Assembly: GCA_934668515.1 (NCBI GenBank)
Contig: CAKUNS010000015.1
Coordinates: 1 to 45,831 of the forward strand
Length of the DNA: 45,831 nt
Source: an uncultured Eggerthellaceae bacterium
GTDB taxonomy: Bacteria; Actinomycetota; Coriobacteriia; Coriobacteriales; Eggerthellaceae
Direction: 5' to 3'
Shown: in pieces, positions 42,133 to 45,831 of the stretch
Position numbering within the stretch: position 1 is the first letter of the stretch
How the letters are laid out: the number at the start of each line of letters is the position of its first letter
Position numbers and translations under genes: made by a program
Notes under the pieces: model-generated
What the model was told of the DNA's origin: nothing
The model's input: only the letters and a program-made list of their open reading frames with translations
The model's database searches: none

Positions 42133-42588
42133 TTACTTCTCCGCCTTTTCCGCAGCGATTGCCTTGGCGTAGTCGATAGCGGCCGCGCGCAGCTTCTTTT
42201 CAGCGTTGATCTTGTCGGCGTTGGTTGCAGCCTCGCCCCAGTCCTGATCGTTCGGACGCGGCATATGGCCGCCGCCCAGGACATGCACATGGAAGTGCTT
42301 GACGCTTTGGCTGGCATCGTCGCCGGTGTTGATAAGGCAGCGGTAGCCGCGCTCGGTAAGGCCCTTGATCTCGGCGACCTTCTTCACTGCCGCCATAGTG
42401 TGGCCAAGCACGTCAACAGGGACGTCGTCGCCGACGTTTTTGTAATGCTGCTTCGGGATGATGAGCGTGTGCACGGGCATCAAAGGCTCCATGTCGTCGA
42501 AGGCGATGACATGCTCGTCTTCGTACACCTTGTTGGTCGGGATCTCGTGGGTGGCGATCTTGCAGAAAATGCAATTCTCGTCGATCAT
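42133..42588 (-). CDS. HIT (histidine triad) family nucleotide-binding hydrolase
   Basis: 151 residues. It has the zinc-linked CIFCK start (Cys6, Cys9), VIAFDDMEPLMPVHTLIIPK in the middle and the catalytic triad HFHVHVLGG near 97-105, as in HinT proteins that hydrolyse adenosine phosphoramidates. The C-terminal 40 residues are Ala/Lys-rich, longer than in the minimal HinT of about 115 residues. A GGAG site lies seven bases before the ATG. It is alone between the TAXI operon and a tRNA gene. Confidence 0.92.
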   Translation of the reverse strand: MIDENCIFCKIATHEIPTNKVYEDEHVIAFDDMEPLMPVHTLIIPKQHYKNVGDDVPVDVLGHTMAAVKKVAEIKGLTERGYRCLINTGDDASQSVKHFHVHVLGGGHMPRPNDQDWGEAATNADKINAEKKLRAAAIDYAKAIAAEKAEK

Positions 42589-42693
42589 GGCGGCTCCTTC
42601 CGTAGCCTAGCTGGCGTTTCAAGAGCGGCTGCGATGGCGCGGCGAAATGCGCGGCGCTACGCGATCCGTTCGTTTTCATCCCCTGAAAACAGC

Positions 42694-42720
42694 AAAGCCG
42701 ATGCGACAAGCGCACCGGCT
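42694..42720 (-). terminator. Terminator after the CAU tRNA
   Basis: On the minus strand AAGCCGGTGCG pairs with CGCATCGGCTT with one mismatch, followed by TGCTGTTTTC. It starts 12 bases after the tRNA end. The T run is interrupted. Confidence 0.55.
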
Positions 42721-42732
42721 TCGGTTTTGTTT

Positions 42733-42807
42733 TGGTGGGCCCGCCCGGACTCGAACCGAGAACCAAAGGATTATGAGTCCCCTGCTCCACCATTGAGCTA
42801 CAGGCCC
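42733..42807 (-). tRNA. tRNA with anticodon CAU (elongator Met or Ile2)
   Basis: A 75-base cloverleaf on the minus strand: acceptor GGGCCTG with CGGGCCC, anticodon loop CTCATAA giving CAT, T arm with GGTTCGAGT, encoded CCA. A normal first acceptor pair excludes an initiator. Elongator tRNA-Met and the lysidine-modified tRNA-Ile2 share this anticodon and I cannot separate them by eye. Confidence 0.92.
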
Positions 42808-42983
42808 AAAACCCCAAAGGGGGTGCTGGAAGATGCTACCACATGCCAACGAGGCTTACGCCTAGCAGGACGCGAATCCTCGTTCAAAACCCATCTGCGG
42901 GTGCCGCGTGCAGGGCACGCAAGCGTTACGCGCGCCAAACACGCAGCTCCTGATAGCTTGCGATGGAGAATTTACCCGCGAAG

Positions 42984-45422
42984 CTAAGCGCGCCAAACGC
43001 GATAGCATTTGTGGATCTTGGGAGTACGAGCGAAGTCGGCGGGAATGGTTTTCGCCGAGATATCCTCGATCGCAACGCCGTACTTTTCAAGATCGGCCAT
43101 ATTCGGCTTGAACGAACGCAGATTGCAGCAGAAAATGGCCTCGCCGCCTTCGGCAAGAAGACGCGTGACGCCTACCAGCAGCTCGACATGATCGCGCTGA
43201 ACATCCCACGTTCGCTTGCCCATTGACTTGGAGTTAGAGAACGTGGGCGGATCGACGTACACCACGTCGAACCTGCGGCCCGAACGACGCGCTTCGGTGA
43301 TCCACCTCATGACGTCGCCGCGCTCGAACGAATGGCGTGCACCCTCGAAGCCGTTGTTAGCCATGTTGCGCGCAGCCCAATCCAGATAAACCTGCGACAG
43401 ATCGACCGTCGTGGTTTCACTGGCCCCGGCAGCGGCAGCGTAAACGCTGGCCGTTCCCGTGTAAGCGAACAGGTTCAGGAAACGCGCGTCGCCCGTGTTG
43501 GAAACATGTTGGCGAACCGTTTGAGCCACCATCTGGCGAACCGTGCGGTTGTCCAGGAAGATGCCCGTGTCAAGTTTGCCGGCAAGATCGACCTCGAACA
43601 GGAAGCCGTTCTCTTCGATTTGCGTGACATACGAACGGTTGCCCGCGTTTCGGTACTGACTGCCGCCCACGTCACGACGGCGCGTCTTCGAGAACACGTG
43701 GTCGGGACGAACGTCGCAAACCACCGGCGCGATACTCAAGATGTCGTTGAAACGCCTACGCGCCTTGGCCTCGTCGATGGAACTGGGGGCCGCGTACTCG
43801 GCGATGTGCAGGTACGTATTACCCCACGCATCACGTTCGCCTTGGTACAGGTCGATGGCGACGACGTAATCGGGCAGGTCGGCGTCGTACACGCGATAGC
43901 AGGTGATGCCCTCGCGCAACGCCCACTTGCGACGCTCCTTCAACACCTTGCGCAAACGCGAAGCGAACTGCTCGGAGTTACTGTCAAGCACCTCGACGCG
44001 ATGCGGCGCCCCGCCGTGCGAGTCGGGAACTTCGATAGTGAGAGGCGGCTTGGGCTGCTTGTCGAAAACCGCGACCTGCATCTCGATACGCTCGTTTCCG
44101 AACGTGTGCGCAGATGCAGGCTCGACGCCGAAACGCGCCACGACGTCGGTTCCGCCTGCCACGACGAAGCGCGAGCCCTTGGGCGCCTGAGCTGCGGCAG
44201 CCATGAAGGCGGCCTCGGCAGCGCGCTCGTCGGCTGCTCGACCTGCGCGTGCATCGAGGTTGCTGGCAACCAAGCACACGGCAGCGGGTGCAGCAGACTT
44301 GGCAGCCTTCCTGCCGTTCTTGTTGACGGCGGCATTGTTGGCGGCGTCTTCGTTGGTCTTTGCTTCGCCTTCGGCTTCACTGTTCTGCTCGACGGCTTTG
44401 TTGGCGACATGCGAGTAAGAAAGCGTTTTCGCTGCTGCAGAAAGCGCACGCGAAGCAAGCTCGGCAGCCGATTCAGCATCGCCCAACTCGACGCTGGCAA
44501 CCTGACGCAAACCGGAGTTGCGGATATGGTTGCGGGCACGGGTGATCATGGGCGACGAAGCCGAAGCGCCCACGAAGCGCACGCGCGAGAAATCGGGACG
44601 GGCGTTAGCCGCAAGCGTGGACGGATCGACGCTCAGAACGCGTGCAACGCCGGCCTCGAAACGGTCATCGGCCTCGGCGACCAGGTCGGACCATGCATCG
44701 GAATCGAACGAAGCCAAGCCGAAGAAACCCCAACGTTCGCGCAAAAGGCCCGGCGCCATGTCGCATGCGATGGAAGCAGCCTCGGTAAGCAGCACGCCCT
44801 CGCCGCACACCGGGTCGATGAACGCCGCGCCCTGCTTGGCAAGGTCGTCCCACCCCGCAGCTGCCAGCATGCCGGCAGCAAGCGTGGTGGACAGCGCCGT
44901 GTCTTCGGAATCTGAATCGGCCAGGTACCCGCGATGGCTGAGCGATTCACCCGAGAAGTCAAGCGAGATAGTGGCGCGCCTGTCGTGAACGCGCACGTCG
45001 ATGACAGCCTGGGGCGTGAAGGAATCGATGTTGGGACGCGTGCCGGTTTTGTCGCGAAGGCGATCGACCACGGCGTCCTTAACGCGAAGCATGGTGAAAC
45101 GGGTGTTGCGCAGCTGGGAGTTGGTACCGTGAGCACGAACCGCCATACTGGCAGACGGATCGACGGTGTTTTCCCAGTTGATATCGTAAACACCCGCATA
45201 AAGAAGATCGGCGTCGCCCGCGTTGACGCGAGCGAGCACCAATGCGATGCGAGAAGCCAGGCGCGACCACAAGCACGCGCGGTACGCATGGGCCTCATCG
45301 CAGAAGAAAGATACGCCGCCGGAAAGGGGGCGAACACGCTTGATGCCAAACGTGCGGAGCTCGTCGGCAAGAAGCGGTTCGAGCCCCGCGACGCAACTGG
45401 CGAAGAACTCGAGTTGGTTCAT
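42984..45422 (-). CDS. rlmL: Bifunctional 23S rRNA methyltransferase RlmKL
   Basis: 812 residues. The order is an N-terminal THUMP region (about 1-150), a RlmL-type methyltransferase with IDPVCGEGVLLTEAA near 200-215, and a C-terminal RlmK-type methyltransferase with LNLFAYTGTASVYAAAAGA near 650 and YVDPPTFSNS near 722. In E. coli RlmKL these parts methylate G2445 and m7G2069 of 23S rRNA. It is about 100 residues longer than E. coli RlmKL; much of the excess is an Ala/Asn/Lys/Glu-rich low-complexity linker near 350-385. ATG 45422 (GGAAG upstream) starts two bases after the sigma factor stop, so the gene is probably read from the rpoD transcript. Confidence 0.9.
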   Translation of the reverse strand: MNQLEFFASCVAGLEPLLADELRTFGIKRVRPLSGGVSFFCDEAHAYRACLWSRLASRIALVLARVNAGDADLLYAGVYDINWENTVDPSASMAVRAHGTNSQLRNTRFTMLRVKDAVVDRLRDKTGTRPNIDSFTPQAVIDVRVHDRRATISLDFSGESLSHRGYLADSDSEDTALSTTLAAGMLAAAGWDDLAKQGAAFIDPVCGEGVLLTEAASIACDMAPGLLRERWGFFGLASFDSDAWSDLVAEADDRFEAGVARVLSVDPSTLAANARPDFSRVRFVGASASSPMITRARNHIRNSGLRQVASVELGDAESAAELASRALSAAAKTLSYSHVANKAVEQNSEAEGEAKTNEDAANNAAVNKNGRKAAKSAAPAAVCLVASNLDARAGRAADERAAEAAFMAAAAQAPKGSRFVVAGGTDVVARFGVEPASAHTFGNERIEMQVAVFDKQPKPPLTIEVPDSHGGAPHRVEVLDSNSEQFASRLRKVLKERRKWALREGITCYRVYDADLPDYVVAIDLYQGERDAWGNTYLHIAEYAAPSSIDEAKARRRFNDILSIAPVVCDVRPDHVFSKTRRRDVGGSQYRNAGNRSYVTQIEENGFLFEVDLAGKLDTGIFLDNRTVRQMVAQTVRQHVSNTGDARFLNLFAYTGTASVYAAAAGASETTTVDLSQVYLDWAARNMANNGFEGARHSFERGDVMRWITEARRSGRRFDVVYVDPPTFSNSKSMGKRTWDVQRDHVELLVGVTRLLAEGGEAIFCCNLRSFKPNMADLEKYGVAIEDISAKTIPADFARTPKIHKCYRVWRA

Positions 45423-45424
45423 CA

Positions 45425-45831
45425 CTAGTCTTCCAGGTAGTCCTTCAATTTAGAGCTGCGGCTGGGATGGCGCAGCTTGGCAAGCGTCTTGCTTTCGATC
45501 TGACGGATACGCTCGCGCGTGACGCCGAACTCACGTCCAACCTCTTCGAGGGTGCGCGGGTGACCGTCCTCAAGACCGAATCTCAGTCTGAGCACCTGCT
45601 CCTCACGGGGAGTGAGCGTGTGAAGTACCTCGCAGAGCTGTTCTCTGAGAAGTGTGTACGATGCCGCCTCTGCGGGTGCCGGAGCGTCGTCGTCGGGAAT
45701 GAAGTCTCCGAGATGGCTGTCTTCCTCCTCGCCGATGGGCGTTTCGAGGGAAACCGGCTCTTGCGCAAGCTTCATTATCTCACGTACCTTTTCAACCGTC
45801 ATATTCATGCTTGCCGCAATTTCCTCAGTGC
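45425..45831 (-). CDS. rpoD: Primary sigma factor RpoD, C-terminal part (cut by the window edge)
   Basis: About 135 residues of regions 3 and 4. Visible are TEEIAASMNMTVEKVREIM of region 3, then LTPREEQVLRLRFG of region 4.1 and the -35-binding helix-turn-helix TLEEVGREFGVTRERIRQIE of region 4.2, ending SKLKDYLED as in primary sigma factors. The 5' part lies beyond the right edge, so the first methionine in view is internal. The SYTLLREQL spacing and full conservation of 4.2 argue for RpoD rather than an alternative sigma. Confidence 0.93.
   Translation of the reverse strand, partial: TEEIAASMNMTVEKVREIMKLAQEPVSLETPIGEEEDSHLGDFIPDDDAPAPAEAASYTLLREQLCEVLHTLTPREEQVLRLRFGLEDGHPRTLEEVGREFGVTRERIRQIESKTLAKLRHPSRSSKLKDYLED

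Noticed and set aside
43332..44915. 527-codon plus-strand frame opposite rlmKL
   Set aside because: Long only because of high GC in the real gene; no start signal and unlike any protein family.

Overview
The window looks like a chromosomal segment of an anaerobic, medium-to-high-GC actinobacterium, most likely class Coriobacteriia (Eggerthella/Slackia-like). The basis is the mix of a fused TAXI-type TRAP transporter, actinobacterial-style tRNA and housekeeping genes (rpoD, rlmKL, trpS, murI, pyrE), three LytR-CpsA-Psr (LCP) proteins and frequent GTG/TTG starts. This is inference from gene content; no marker was compared with a database.

Layout. (1) 1-3.8 kb: accessory DNA with the edge of an unknown gene, a GC-rich AlbA_2/RecG-like regulator gene followed by 10-bp tandem repeats and a 15-bp perfect hairpin, and an AAA_14/DUF4143 ATPase gene with three 23-bp-spaced direct repeats in front of it. 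(2) 3.9-11.7 kb, minus strand: cell-surface genes, namely two LCP proteins (one a lipoprotein), two family-2 glycosyltransferases and an MBOAT/SGNH O-acylation pair. (3) 11.8-16.0 kb: a hexapeptide acyltransferase, an AT-rich integral-membrane acyltransferase and about 2 kb of decayed sequence that includes a broken second copy of the hexapeptide acyltransferase. (4) 27.5-16.0 kb, minus strand: a tightly packed nine-gene cluster for a phosphopolyol polymer resembling wall teichoic acid: TagO-like initiator, LCP ligase, TagG/TagH exporter, TarI and TarJ (CDP-ribitol supply) and three CDP-alditol phosphotransferase-family proteins, two of them fused to a GT2 domain in opposite domain order. A PAP2 phosphatase gene diverges from it. 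(5) 28.3-45.8 kb: mostly core genes: Fe-S aldo/keto reductase, FNT channel and ROK kinase, pyrE, CPBP protease, murI, AI-2E family protein, trpS, TAXI TRAP transporter, HIT protein, rlmKL and the 3' end of rpoD, with four single tRNA genes (Thr, Asn, Val, CAU). A small overlapping ORF pair with an AT-rich hairpin lies at 36.1-36.8 kb.

How the genes fit together. TarJ would make ribitol-5-phosphate and TarI would activate it to CDP-ribitol. The TagO-like enzyme would start a chain on undecaprenyl phosphate, and the fused GT2/phosphotransferase proteins would build a polymer that may alternate sugar and alditol-phosphate. TagGH would export it, LCP proteins would attach it to peptidoglycan, and the O-acyltransferases could decorate it. 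PAP2 could recycle the lipid carrier. The individual families are recognisable from motifs; the pathway and its product are inferred.

The best candidates for something undescribed are the alditol-phosphate polymer cluster with mirror-image fusion polymerases, the 23-bp repeat array before the DUF4143 ATPase, the overlapping ORF pair with its hairpin, and the structured leader before murI.
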